NCBI RefSeq assembly: GCF_004217615.1
Contig: NZ_SHLD01000001.1
Coordinates: 868,001-932,000 of the forward strand
Origin: Micromonospora kangleipakensis
GTDB lineage: Bacteria > Actinomycetota > Actinomycetes > Mycobacteriales > Micromonosporaceae
Length of the DNA stretch: 64,000 nucleotides
Reading direction: 5' to 3'
Part shown: in pieces, positions 38,551 to 46,753 of the stretch
Position numbering within the stretch: position 1 is the first letter of the stretch
How the letters are laid out: every line of letters starts with the position of its first letter
Position numbers and translations under genes: made by a program
The notes under the pieces: generated by a model
The model's input: the letters and a program-made list of their open reading frames with translations, nothing else
Database searches by the model: none
Told to the model about the DNA's origin: nothing

Positions 38551-39585
38551 GTGGCACACCATGCCCCGCGGCGACCGTCGGTCCGGTCGGTCGACCGGAT
38601 GACGGCTGCGCCGCGTCCACGCTGGTCCCGCTTCACCACCGCACTCGCCGCCCTGGCCGGCACCGCCGTCATCCTGACCGGCGGCGCCACGGCGGCCCAC
38701 GCCGAACCGACGGTCGCCGAGATCGAGCGCCAGATCGACCAGGACTGGAACAAGCTCGAACCGATCATCGAGCAGCACAACGCCACTCGCCAGGACCTAG
38801 CCGTCAAGCGGAAGCAGGCGGCGGCCCTGGCCAAGCAGATCACCCCGTTGCAGCTCCAGGTCGACCTCGCCATGGGCCAGGTCGGCGGTCTCGCCGCCGA
38901 CGCGTACAAGGGCGACAACCTGTCGACCGTGAACGCGCTGCTGGGCAGCCGGTCGCCGAGCGACGTGGTCGCCGGCCTCGAACTGCTTGACCGCTTCGCC
39001 CACCGTCAGCAGCAGCAGGTGCGCAACGTCGTCGTACTCCGCGACCAGCTGGCCGCCAAGAAGAAGCCGCTGGACGAGATGGTCGCCCAGCTGACCCGGA
39101 CCGAGGCCCAGCTCGCGGCGAAGAAGAAGCAGATCAACGCCGAGATCGCCCGCCTCGACAAGCTCCGGCTGAAGGTCTACGGCAGCGGCGGCGGCGGTCC
39201 GCTGCGGCCCGCGCCCTGTCCGTCCGGCTATCCGGGCGGCCCCGCCGGAATCGCGGTCAAGTTCGCCTGCGCCCAGATCGGCAAGATCTACGTCTGGGGC
39301 GCCGCCGGCCCGGACCACTACGACTGCTCCGGCCTGACCATGGCCGCCTGGGCCAAGGCCGGCGTCTCGCTGCCGCACAACGCCCGCCAGCAGCACGACG
39401 TCACCCGCCGGGTGAGCCGGAGCGAGCTGCGCGCCGGGGACCTCGTCTTCTACTACAGCGACCTGCACCACGTCGCCATGTACGTCGGCGGCGGCTGGGT
39501 GGTGCACGCCTCCCAGTCCGGCAAGCCGATCACGATGAAACGCGTCGACGACGGCCAGATCAACAGCTACGGCCGACCGGGCTGA
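38551..39585 (+). CDS. secreted NlpC/P60 peptidoglycan endopeptidase (second paralog, riboswitch-controlled)
   Basis: 344 residues, GTG start. Signal peptide (FTTALAALAGTAVILTGGATAAHA), coiled coil (VAEIERQIDQDWNKLEPIIEQ to AKKKQINAEIARLDKL), and NlpC/P60 domain with Cys259 in YDCSGLTMAAW and His in HHVAMYVGGGW. The coiled coil starts almost identically to the paralog at 35058, so the two arose by duplication. It cleaves peptidoglycan stem peptides during growth or division. The c-di-AMP riboswitch upstream ties it to osmotic or envelope signalling. The downstream terminator was probably shared with the convergent dcd gene before an island inserted (see findings). Confidence 0.93.
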   Translation: MAHHAPRRPSVRSVDRMTAAPRPRWSRFTTALAALAGTAVILTGGATAAHAEPTVAEIERQIDQDWNKLEPIIEQHNATRQDLAVKRKQAAALAKQITPLQLQVDLAMGQVGGLAADAYKGDNLSTVNALLGSRSPSDVVAGLELLDRFAHRQQQQVRNVVVLRDQLAAKKKPLDEMVAQLTRTEAQLAAKKKQINAEIARLDKLRLKVYGSGGGGPLRPAPCPSGYPGGPAGIAVKFACAQIGKIYVWGAAGPDHYDCSGLTMAAWAKAGVSLPHNARQQHDVTRRVSRSELRAGDLVFYYSDLHHVAMYVGGGWVVHASQSGKPITMKRVDDGQINSYGRPG

Positions 39586-39590
39586 TCCAC

Positions 39591-39626
39591 CGGAAGGGGC
39601 TCCCGCGTGGCGGGGGCCCCCTTCCG
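39591..39626. terminator. terminator after the second NlpC gene
   Basis: CGGAAGGGGCTCCCGC (39591-39606) pairs imperfectly with GCGGGGGCCCCCTTCCG (39610-39626). It also faces the displaced dcd end, so it was probably the shared terminator of two convergent genes. Confidence 0.85.
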
Positions 39627-39637
39627 CCGTCAGCGGA

Positions 39638-39654
39638 TCGGCCAGGTGCGCCAG
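39638..39654. repeat. left attachment repeat of the dcd island
   Basis: TCGGCCAGGTGCGCCAG is an exact 17-bp match to 44236-44252 inside the 3' end of dcd. Together they bracket a 4.6-kb block that has a recombinase stub at its right end. Confidence 0.75.
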
Positions 39655-39985
39655 AGATGCCATGCGGGCTTGGCTGTCACTGGTGGCGGTGGTCATCGTG
39701 CCTCTCACCTGCGGCGGGAGTGGTGAGGCGTGGGGGACATCGGTGGCCGGTCGCGAACCTGTGACGGCCTGGAGACGGCCTGGCGGTCGCGGAAACCGAA
39801 CGCCAGGCCTGCTCCGCTGACCGGAATCGAAGCGCACTGTCAGCTTGGGCAAGATCGGCTCGAAGGGTCGCGTTCCGCCTGTTCGTCGCGCTCTCAGGTG
39901 GTGGGGTTGACTGTGGCGTGTCGACGTAGAAGCCGGCGCGCAGTCGCACGAGATAACCCCGGCGACGTCGGTGGTCATTTCCGCA

Positions 39986-40741
39986 ATGATGGCCGACATG
40001 GACGTAGACGAGGTCGAGGTTGTCGTCGCCCATAACGAGCGCGCGACCCTGCGCGTCGGCGACGTGTTCGTGAAGATCGACGCTGATCAGACCCGCACCG
40101 ACGTCGAGGTCGAGGCGATGGCGATGGCGCCGGTCCCAACCCCGGAGATCCTGTGGCGGAAGCCGCCCGTACTCGCGCTCGCCGCTCTCCCGGGGACGGC
40201 ACTCGGCCACCTCGGCGAGCCATCTACCGCTTCGTCGGCCGCGTGGGCCGCGGCGGGTGCCGCCGCCCGGATGCTGCACGACGCGCCGCTGCCGCCATGG
40301 CCCGGTCGGAGCCTCGACGAGCTCGCATCGCGCCTCGCCGATGAGTGCGAGTGGCTCGTCGCCAACGACGTCCTTCCCGCCGACGTGGTCACACGCAACC
40401 GCCGGCTCGCCGAGACTGCGCTCCGGCCGTGGACACCGGTGTTCATCCACGGCGACCTGCAGGTCGACCACGTCTTCGTCGCCGGTGACGAGGTCACCGG
40501 CGTCGTCGACTGGTCCGAGGCGTCCCAGGGCGACGCGCTCTTCGACCTCGCCGTCCTCACGCTCGGACACAAGGAGCACCTTGGCGACGTCGTCGCCGGC
40601 TACGGCACCGACGTCGACCGCGACCTCATCCGCGCATGGTGGTCGTTGCGATGCCTGACTAACGTACGCTGGCTGGCCGAGCACGGCTACGGCTCGCCGG
40701 ACGAGTTCCCCGAGGTCGCCGTGCTGCGATCCCGGCCGTAA
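39986..40741 (+). CDS. phosphotransferase (APH/choline-kinase-like)
   Basis: About 251 residues; ATG at 39986, 39989 or 39998 could be used and none has a clear ribosome-binding site. The catalytic part of the aminoglycoside phosphotransferase fold is present: FIHGDLQVDHVFVAGDEVTGVVDWSEASQGD, with the Brenner-type HGDxxxxx and DWxEA motifs. The N-terminal lobe is short (VGDVFVKIDADQ supplies the Lys) and the protein is about 40-50 residues shorter than typical APH enzymes. Substrate unknown; resistance should not be assumed. It is the first gene of the island inserted in dcd. Confidence 0.8.
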   Translation: MMADMDVDEVEVVVAHNERATLRVGDVFVKIDADQTRTDVEVEAMAMAPVPTPEILWRKPPVLALAALPGTALGHLGEPSTASSAAWAAAGAAARMLHDAPLPPWPGRSLDELASRLADECEWLVANDVLPADVVTRNRRLAETALRPWTPVFIHGDLQVDHVFVAGDEVTGVVDWSEASQGDALFDLAVLTLGHKEHLGDVVAGYGTDVDRDLIRAWWSLRCLTNVRWLAEHGYGSPDEFPEVAVLRSRP

Positions 40742-41384
40742 GGCTGCAATAGCCCGCCTGCTACGAGTGCCCGTTCTGCCGCGATCGCCGGGCCATCTCC
40801 CGAAACCCGTCGTCTTCCCGGCCGCCGAGGTCATGGTCCTGGTGAACATGAGGTGGTGGCCGAACACCCGCGGACATATCGGGTTGGGGCACCGCCCCGA
40901 TGTGCCGTTGGAGGACAGGGCGAACGTTGCCTGACGCGGCAGGAGACGCTCCAACCACGCTCGCGGTCGTTGTCATGTTCGCGTGGGTCGCCTACCGCAT
41001 GGTGCGGCCGAGAACTCGCATCAATCGAATACGCAGTCCTACCGGTCCCGTAGATGGCCCGGCCGGTCCTCTGATCCGTAGCCTCGGCGGCGTCGTGTCC
41101 GCTGTCACCTCATGGAATCGGCAGGCCCCAGCTCACCGGCCGACCCGGCCGATGCCGGCCGGAGGTCGCCAGCAGGCCGAGGCCGGACCGGTGCGGCCCG
41201 CTTGCGGGCCGCCTTGATCTGATGGAGCGGAATTCGGCAACGCGCGGACAGCGCGGCGTGTCCCGTCACGGGACATGCTTGACAGTGGCGTCCCACCAGA
41301 TGCTAGACATGATCGAGAAACTCGCTTGCAGGACCTCCGCTTGTCGGCGGCATGGTTCCAGAGCGGCCGAGGAGGTTGTCGAGC
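40742..41384. other. 643-bp stretch with gene remnants only
   Basis: No intact gene is supported. A decayed sequence on the minus strand around 41255-41300 reads WDATVKHVP and then hits a stop. It parallels WDSDLKHLPG in the HEAT-like fragment at 43701, so it may be a degraded copy. Other open frames look like background. Confidence 0.4.
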
Positions 41385-41918
41385 GTGGCAGAGCCGAATC
41401 AGCTCGATGTGGCCCGCCGTCGCTTTCCTGTGGGTGACCACGTCACGGGTCAAGTCATCCGCATACCGAGGCCTGGCGCCATCGGGCTGCTTGTGGACCT
41501 GGGCCAAGAGCCGGAGGGCTTCGTTGACGTCCTGGCCTTGCCGCACGATCCGGTCGACTGGCCTTCGCTGGGCACAGTGATGAGGTTCGAGGTTCTCCAG
41601 CACAGGCCAGGTCAGGTCGGGCTACTGCCTCTCGACGCGTCGTTCCGCTCAGGGACCTACCTGCCCACCAGCCTGAGCCACGACGAGTGGCTGTCCATCA
41701 AAATGCGCTTCCCGGTCGGCTCCGCGATCACCGGGACCGTCACTCACGTTTTCACCTCCAACAGGGAGTACGTGGTGCGGTTCGAAGACTGCTCGTCGGC
41801 CCTGGAATGGAGCCGCGGGGCCCCAACGGTTGGCGCCACCGGCAGGTACACGATTGCCCGGCATCTAGATCACACTCGACGGGTCATGCTTACGCCGGCC
41901 GACTCAACCCCCCATTGA
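41385..41918 (+). CDS. S1-domain protein (two OB-like domains)
   Basis: 177 residues from the GTG at 41385, chosen for GAGGAGG at good spacing. The first domain reads FPVGDHVTGQVIRIPRPGAIGLLVDLGQEPEGFVDVLALP, which is a classic S1 RNA-binding strand pattern. The second begins FPVGSAITGTVTHVFTSNREYVVRF. The family binds single-stranded RNA or acts as a small translation-related or immunity-type protein. It belongs to the island, with no co-transcribed partner. Exact role unknown. Confidence 0.7.
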   Translation: MAEPNQLDVARRRFPVGDHVTGQVIRIPRPGAIGLLVDLGQEPEGFVDVLALPHDPVDWPSLGTVMRFEVLQHRPGQVGLLPLDASFRSGTYLPTSLSHDEWLSIKMRFPVGSAITGTVTHVFTSNREYVVRFEDCSSALEWSRGAPTVGATGRYTIARHLDHTRRVMLTPADSTPH

Positions 41919-41931
41919 TCTAGACCGGCCG

Positions 41932-41975
41932 GTCAAATATGTGGTGGGACGGATCCGTCAAACATGTGGTGGGAC
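41932..41975. repeat. two tandem 19-bp direct repeats
   Basis: GTCAAATATGTGGTGGGAC (41932-41950) and GTCAAACATGTGGTGGGAC (41957-41975) differ at one base and start 25 bp apart. They lie just after the S1 gene and before a non-coding stretch. They could be recombinase or repressor sites or the end of a decayed insertion sequence. Confidence 0.6.
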
Positions 41976-42144
41976 CCGACAGCGGACAGCACGGCGTGTC
42001 CTCCGTCGACTGATGCGCGACATTCGTCCGCCAGCTGATCTGCGACACCTCGGCGCGCTGATCGCGGCTGAGCGGAAGCGCGGGCTGCACGTTGCGGTCG
42101 TGGCGGGGGTGCGCACCGGACGGTCACCATTCGGTTGGGTCAGC

Positions 42145-42642
42145 TCAGGCGAGCCATTCGTTGATGGTGGTGAAGTCCGTGGCGGTGAGGCCGTGGCGGG
42201 GGTCGACACGGTGCAGCAGCGCAGCTACCGGATGGTGGGCCGACACCCACGCACGGTCGGCTTCCGTGATCTCGTCATCGATCCAGACGAAGCAGCGACC
42301 GGCCGCCCGTTCGACGAGGTCACGGGTCTTCCAGTGCAGCCCGCTGTCATGCTGATCGGCCCTGTCGGACCACGTTACGAGCGGAAGCTGCGGCAGTCCG
42401 AGCAGCGGCCCGATCACCTCGTTCGCCTCGGCCATCCAACTCGTGGCCCACACCAGGTCACACCGTAGCGCCAGCAGCCGCGGTCCGTCGTCCGGGTCGA
42501 GCCGGGTGAGCAGCGGATTGGCGAACTCGATCGGACCCACCGCCATCTCTCGGTGTGGACGGCCAGCCGGGCGAGATCCGAACGGAATCAGCGGCCCATC
42601 GACATCAAGGAAGAGCAACGGACGCTCGACGGCACCCGGCAT
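42145..42642 (-). CDS. HAD-like hydrolase-fold protein
   Basis: 165 residues, ATG start. The N-terminal RPLLFLDVDGPLIPFG is HAD motif I (DxDG). LLALRCDLVWATSWMAEANEV supplies motif II (T/S), and RCFVWIDDEITEADRAW is motif IV with the paired acids. The layout fits the small cap-less HAD proteins found alone or in RNA-repair fusions, more than sugar phosphatases. No operon partner. Part of the dcd island. Confidence 0.75.
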   Translation of the reverse strand: MPGAVERPLLFLDVDGPLIPFGSRPAGRPHREMAVGPIEFANPLLTRLDPDDGPRLLALRCDLVWATSWMAEANEVIGPLLGLPQLPLVTWSDRADQHDSGLHWKTRDLVERAAGRCFVWIDDEITEADRAWVSAHHPVAALLHRVDPRHGLTATDFTTINEWLA

Positions 42643-42771
42643 GGTCGAACCCTATCGACCGGCCTCTGCTGTCGACGCGCACGTAGCGGCACGACGGTGC
42701 CCGCGCACAGCGGCAGATCAGAATGCCCGACGCACTTGATCACCCGCGCCTGCGGTCTGGCCGGCGCGCGT

Positions 42772-43554
42772 TCAGCTGCTGTTTGCTGCGGCGTAGAGCA
42801 CGTACCACAGCGCCGCACTCAGGGCACCGCTTGAGATGGCTGCGGTAAGCAGCATCGGCCATGCGCGCCAGAGGCGGTGCGCCGTGGCCAGCCAGGCCAG
42901 GACGACGATCGGAAGCACGATCTTGACGAGTTCCCCGACCACAACGCCTCGGAAGAACTCTGCTTGGTACGGGTCGGCCACGGTCAACAGCTGCCAGGGC
43001 GGTGCCTGCATCACGGCCTGCCAGCCCTCGCCGGAGAGAAGGCCGCATATCGCACCCGCGGCCAGCGTCGAGGTCGACGCTTTGCCGACTCGCACGATAT
43101 GGCCGAGCAGTCCGAGCATCGGTCCCGCGACGAGGGACCCGGTCAGCCACAGCGCCGTCATGATGGCAACCGAGCGCAGCCCCAGCAGGTCGGCCGACGT
43201 GCCGTCCTCCAGGGTGCCCCCACTCCAGCGGCGACTGACCATCAGCACAAGCAGGTAATAGAGCAGCGTGGCCAGCACCAACAGCGAGGTGGCACCGCCA
43301 ACCGCTCTTTTCGCCGTGGCAGCCGAACGGCCGGCCAGGAAGGCTGCCATGCCCCAAGCGAAGCCGCTGCTGGTCAGCGCGATCAGGACCTGCCCCACAA
43401 CGCCCGCGACGGAGTCGGCCGCGAACGCGAGCAGGCCAAGCGCAACAGCGGCAGTTGCGACCACCGCGGCATGGGTACGACGGGATCCCTCAACAGCAAC
43501 GTCGGTCACGCCCACATCCTCGGAAGGGGCGCCGAACATTCCAAGATCCAGCAT
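42772..43554 (-). CDS. multi-pass membrane protein (DUF6518-like)
   Basis: 260 residues from the ATG at 43554, preceded by GGAAGGAACC. An acidic N-terminal head of about 35 residues is followed by about seven hydrophobic segments (such as AAVVATAAVALGLLAFAADSVAG, GGATSLLVLATLLYYLLVLMV, SVAIMTALWLTGSLVAGPMLGLLG and LVKIVLPIVVLAWLATA). GAICGLLSGEGWQAVMQAPPWQLLTVADP in one loop resembles actinobacterial DUF6518 proteins. No transport or enzyme motif. Encoded in the dcd island. Confidence 0.6.
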   Translation of the reverse strand: MLDLGMFGAPSEDVGVTDVAVEGSRRTHAAVVATAAVALGLLAFAADSVAGVVGQVLIALTSSGFAWGMAAFLAGRSAATAKRAVGGATSLLVLATLLYYLLVLMVSRRWSGGTLEDGTSADLLGLRSVAIMTALWLTGSLVAGPMLGLLGHIVRVGKASTSTLAAGAICGLLSGEGWQAVMQAPPWQLLTVADPYQAEFFRGVVVGELVKIVLPIVVLAWLATAHRLWRAWPMLLTAAISSGALSAALWYVLYAAANSS

Positions 43555-43700
43555 TGCCGCGGTTCCTTCCGGCACCGAAGGGAAAGCATCCTCATCTCGG
43601 CTATGACAGGCCGTTTCGTCGGCGGCCAACCGGCCGCCCCTAGGTCGCTGGACCTGTCGCACATCTGTTGGCGGGCATGTGCCGCGGATCTCTTGTCGGA

Positions 43701-43990
43701 TCACAGCGACAGCGCGGCGGACAGCGCGACGTGCTGTCCCGGCAGATGCTTGAGATCGGAGTCCCAGTACCTGCCTGACGCGATCACGTGGTCTGTTCTC
43801 GGGCGCGTGCTTTCCGCCGGTGTTTGCGGATGTTTTCGCAGCGTCTTCAGCGCCTTCTTGGCGGTACTGACGTGCCCGCCGGTTCGCACCGTGGCGTGGT
43901 CCTCGGCGGCGAGGTGCGTCAGCAGCTTCTCGGCTCGTTCGTCGCCGGTAGCGCCGAGTGCTCGTGCTGCCCAGAAGCGCCGGAGACGGT
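43701..43990 (-). pseudogene. fragment of a HEAT-repeat-like protein
   Basis: The frame reads FWAARALGATGDERAEKLLTHLAAEDHATVRTGGHVSTAKKALKTLRKH and ends WDSDLKHLPGQHVALSAALSL. The repeated helix pattern (WAARALGATGDERAEKLLTHL) is typical of HEAT repeats. The 5' part runs into the antisense of the recombinase stub and has no start of its own. It is therefore a truncated fragment rather than a full gene. Confidence 0.4.
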
Positions 43991-44040
43991 CCGGCTTTTC
44001 ATCTCCACTTCGATGCAGACGGCGGTTAACCGCAAATGAG

Positions 44041-44193
44041 GCGGTGTCGGAGTATCTCGGCCACCACGATCCTGGATTCACGCTGCGTACGTACACGCAT
44101 CTCATGCCGGAGAGCGAGGCGCGTACGAGGCGGGCGGTGGACGCGATCCTCGGCCGTGGCCTGATCGATGCTCACGGCCTGGGGACGGCCTGA
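44041..44193 (+). pseudogene. C-terminal stub of a tyrosine recombinase
   Basis: The translation VSEYLGHHDPGFTLRTYTHLMPESEARTRRAVDAILG is the end of a phage-type tyrosine recombinase: the GHHD region and the catalytic Tyr in LRTYTHLMP. It ends at TGA (44193), 43 bp before the 17-bp repeat in dcd, the usual place for an integrase next to its attachment site. Upstream sequence is degraded, so the enzyme is inactive. Confidence 0.8.
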
Positions 44194-44221
44194 GATGCGA
44201 GTGGATCTATTGCACAGCAGG

Positions 44222-44806
44222 TCAGCGCCTACTTGTCGGCCAGGTGCGCCAGTTCTGCCACGATCGGCTCGGCGTCGGGCCGCGCTGCCCCTGGTAGCGG
44301 GAGCCGTAGACCGCCGACCCGTACGGGTGCTCGGCCGGCGAGGAGAGCCGGAAGATGCAGAGCTGCCCGATCTTCATCCCCGGCCAGAGGGTGATCGGCA
44401 GGTTCGCCACGTTGGAGAGCTCCAGCGTGACGTGACCGGAGAAGCCCGGGTCGATGAAACCGGCGGTGGAGTGGGTGAGCAGCCCGAGCCGGCCCAGTGA
44501 GCTCTTCCCTTCGAGGCGCCCCGCGAGCTGGTCGCCGAGCGAGATCACCTCGAGCGTCGAGGCGAGCACGAACTCGCCCGGGTGCAGCACGAACGGCTCG
44601 CCCTCCGGCACCTCCACCATCGAGGTCAGGTCGTCCTGCTGGACCGACGGGTCGATGTGCGTGTAGAGGTGGTTGTTGAAGACCCGGAAGAGCTTGTCCA
44701 GGCGTACGTCGATGCTGGACGGTTGCACCAGCGTGGGCTCGAACGGCTCCAGCGCGAGCGTGCCCGTCTTGATCTCGGAGACCAGGTCGCGGTCGGAGAG
44801 CAGCAT
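44222..44806 (-). CDS. dcd: dCTP deaminase with remodelled 3' end
   Basis: 194 residues, ATG at 44806. Dcd signatures: [40 protein letters not shown], the catalytic Glu region [20 protein letters not shown], and [12 protein letters not shown] with [14 protein letters not shown]. It converts dCTP to dUMP or dUTP for dTMP synthesis; actinobacterial forms can be bifunctional with dUTPase activity. The last residues are [11 protein letters not shown] displaced copy at 39630 reads WRTWPIR, so an island appears to have entered the 3' end and supplied a new last few codons. The core enzyme is intact. Confidence 0.95.
   Translation of the reverse strand: MLLSDRDLVSEIKTGTLALEPFEPTLVQPSSIDVRLDKLFRVFNNHLYTHIDPSVQQDDLTSMVEVPEGEPFVLHPGEFVLASTLEVISLGDQLAGRLEGKSSLGRLGLLTHSTAGFIDPGFSGHVTLELSNVANLPITLWPGMKIGQLCIFRLSSPAEHPYGSAVYGSRYQGQRGPTPSRSWQNWRTWPTSRR
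44236..44252. repeat. right attachment repeat of the dcd island, inside dcd
   Basis: TCGGCCAGGTGCGCCAG is identical to 39638-39654 and encodes the WRTWP end of Dcd. A recombinase using a gene 3' end as target preserves the coding sequence in this way. Confidence 0.75.
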
Positions 44807-44856
44807 CGGAACACCATAGCGACCAGTACGGTCGACCTGCGTGTCGGACTGCGCGT

Positions 44857-44878
44857 TCGTACGTGTGTTCGATAGAAT
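44857..44878 (+). promoter_or_regulatory. LexA-like SOS box and -10 for a leaderless oxidase-family gene
   Basis: TCGTAC-GTGT-GTTCGA (44857-44872) matches the actinobacterial LexA consensus TCGAAC-N4-GTTCGA with one mismatch. TAGAAT (44873-44878) directly follows as a -10 box, 6 nt before the ATG at 44885, implying a leaderless mRNA. The box lies 51 bp upstream of the divergent dcd start, so it could also affect dcd, a nucleotide-pool gene. Inference until tested. Confidence 0.5.
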
Positions 44879-44884
44879 GTCGGC

Positions 44885-45445
44885 ATGGCTTCCTGGTCCG
44901 AATTCGCCGCCGACGAGCCGCGCCTCGCCGACGAGATCCGCCTTCTCATGCAGCAGTACGGGCCGGGCTTCGGCTATCTCGCCACGGTCCGCGCCGACGG
45001 CGGCCCCCGGGTCCACCCGGTCTCGCCGGTCATCACCGACGAGGGGCTCTTCTGCTTCGTCATCGACTCGCCGAAACGGCGCGACCTCGAACGCGACGGC
45101 CGCTACGCGCTGCACTCGTTCCCGCCCGAGGAGAGCGACGACGAGGCGTACGTGGCGGGCCGCGCCCGCCCGGTCACCGACCAGGCCCGGGTGGCCCGGG
45201 TCGCCGAGATCGGTCGGGCCGCGCCGCAGGTCGACTGGCGGCTCTTCGAGTTCACCGTCGACGTGGCGATGCTGACCCGGCGCGACCAGGGTGGCGCGGC
45301 CGGTCCGGTCGAGGGTTCCGCCGGTCCGGCGGTGCAGGTCTGGCTCGATCCGCGGGCGAGCCCTCCGGCGCGTCGGGTCGGCGCCGCCGCTGCCGAGGGG
45401 CGGCGCGGCCGGCACGGCTTCGACACCCGCCGCTCGGCCGCCTGA
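44885..45445 (+). CDS. pyridoxamine 5'-phosphate oxidase-family (FMN/F420-binding split barrel) protein
   Basis: 186 residues, ATG start. The split-barrel core shows [59 protein letters not shown], where the short strands and the Pro-Lys-Arg turn bind the cofactor phosphate. The family includes FMN and F420 enzymes, and Micromonospora make F420, so the cofactor is unresolved. The C-terminal 40 residues are Pro/Ala/Arg-rich and likely disordered. Transcript probably leaderless behind a LexA-like box. Convergent with the metalloprotease. Confidence 0.8.
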   Translation: MASWSEFAADEPRLADEIRLLMQQYGPGFGYLATVRADGGPRVHPVSPVITDEGLFCFVIDSPKRRDLERDGRYALHSFPPEESDDEAYVAGRARPVTDQARVARVAEIGRAAPQVDWRLFEFTVDVAMLTRRDQGGAAGPVEGSAGPAVQVWLDPRASPPARRVGAAAAEGRRGRHGFDTRRSAA

Positions 45446-45460
45446 GGCCCTCGCAAACGC

Positions 45461-45496
45461 CGGTGCCGACCCCGTCCGAGGACGGAGCCGGCACCG
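45461..45496. terminator. bidirectional terminator
   Basis: The outer arms CGGTGCC (45461-45467) and GGCACCG (45490-45496) continue into an inner CCGTCC/GGACGG stem. It lies between the convergent oxidase-family and metalloprotease genes. Confidence 0.75.
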
Positions 45497-45514
45497 AGTC
45501 GTCGTACGGCTGCG

Positions 45515-46498
45515 TTACGCGGCGCGGTAGGCGTTCCACGCGGTCAGCATGCGGCTCGCCTGACCAGGGGTGAACTGGTACATGCACGAGTCGTAGGTGT
45601 AGTCCATGAAGTTGGTGATCGGGTCCAGGCCGGCCGTGGTGCAGGTGTCCCGCCCGGTCGGGCACTGGAACGCCGGCGACGACTCCGCCGGGGTGTCGCT
45701 GACGCTGTCACCGGAGCCGGAGCAGCCGCCCTGGAAGGTGTGGTAGAGGTTCAGCCAGTGGCCGACCTCGTGGGTACCGGTGTCGCCCTGGTTGTAGTTG
45801 GTGGCGGTGCCGCCCGGCAGGGACTCGCTCAGCGCGACCACGCCGTCCATGCTGTCCAGCTTGCGCTTCGGGAAGGTCGCCCAGCCCAGCAGGTTGTCGC
45901 TGAGCTCGCCCAGGTAGATGTTGAGCGTGTTCTTGCCGCCCTCGCGCAGCGAGGTCTTCATCTGCCGCTCCGCGGAGGAGCCCTGCACGATCGGGTACCA
46001 CGCGGCGTTGGTCACGTGGTGGACCTTCTGCAGCTGGAAGCCGAAGGCCGTGGGCGCGCCGCCGGTGGCGCCGCCGTAGGCCTCGTTGAGCACGTCGATC
46101 TGGGCGGTGACCATCGAGTCCGGAATGTTGCCGCCGGCCCGGGTGGTGTCGCGCTGGATGACGTGTACGACAACGGGGACGGTGACCGTGGCCAGGGTGG
46201 TCGCACCGGCGCCGGCGCGGAAGTTCGCCCGCTCGCGCAGCGCGGCGGCGAGGTCGGCCTCGCGGTCACGGACCTGCTTGGCGGTCAGCTCGTTCGGGTC
46301 CAGCTTGGCCGAGCCGCCCTTCTTCACCCGGGCGTCCGAGTGGACGTCGGTCGGCTCGGCGCAGGACGCGCCGGGGGCGGCCGAGAGGGCGGAAGCAGCG
46401 GGAACGACGCCCACGGCAGCGGTGCTGAGCAGCAGCGCGAGGGTCGTCGACGCGACACCGGCGGCACGCCGGGTCAGCAGGTTGGGACGCAGTCCCAT
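45515..46498 (-). CDS. secreted zinc metalloprotease, pappalysin-like (M43)
   Basis: 327 residues from the ATG at 46498 (AGAGG upstream); an upstream in-frame extension lacks these signals. Signal peptide (GVASTTLALLLSTAAVGVVPAASA). A propeptide region (VKKGGSAKLDPNELTAKQV) precedes the catalytic domain with VPVVVHVIQRD and the zinc motif HEVGHWLNLYHTF, followed by NFMDYTYDSCMYQFTPGQASRM with the Met-turn. These are hallmarks of M43 metzincins. Cys pairs (CSGSGDS, CPTGRDTC, CMYQF) suggest disulfides. Function: extracellular protein degradation. Confidence 0.92.
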   Translation of the reverse strand: MGLRPNLLTRRAAGVASTTLALLLSTAAVGVVPAASALSAAPGASCAEPTDVHSDARVKKGGSAKLDPNELTAKQVRDREADLAAALRERANFRAGAGATTLATVTVPVVVHVIQRDTTRAGGNIPDSMVTAQIDVLNEAYGGATGGAPTAFGFQLQKVHHVTNAAWYPIVQGSSAERQMKTSLREGGKNTLNIYLGELSDNLLGWATFPKRKLDSMDGVVALSESLPGGTATNYNQGDTGTHEVGHWLNLYHTFQGGCSGSGDSVSDTPAESSPAFQCPTGRDTCTTAGLDPITNFMDYTYDSCMYQFTPGQASRMLTAWNAYRAA

Positions 46499-46753
46499 GG
46501 GCCCACCTCTTTCTGGCGGCACGACAGGGGGTATGTCGCACCGTGGCTGAGAACGTGCGGGTGACGTTACAACCGATCGACGGATTTGAGAACGGCCATA
46601 TGTTGCCGCACGGAAACTTTTTGCTGCATCCGAGCACGCCGGTGATTTCAAGATCGTGTCAGGCCGGTTTCGCCGGGGCCGGGGGTCGGGACGGGCGCGC
46701 CGGGGGTACCTGGATGTACGGGCGCGGTGACCTCAGGTACAGTGGTGCCGCCT

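Larger units (their letters stand above)
39586..39985. other. 400-bp stretch: terminator, displaced dcd 3' end and left edge of the island
   Basis: After the terminator (39591-39626), the minus strand of 39630-39655 reads WRTWPIR-stop, the same frame and sequence as the end of dcd ([14 protein letters not shown] at 44222). This is the original dcd 3' end, now separated from its gene. The remainder to the phosphotransferase start holds no supported gene. Confidence 0.7.

Noticed and set aside
40761..40976. 71-codon minus-strand frame in the dcd island
   Set aside because: No ribosome-binding site, no domain and a composition like flanking remnants; not enough support.
42877..44193. 438-codon plus-strand frame ending in the recombinase motif
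   Set aside because: Only the last 50 codons look like protein. The rest overlaps the antisense membrane and HEAT-like frames, so only the stub at 44041-44193 is kept.
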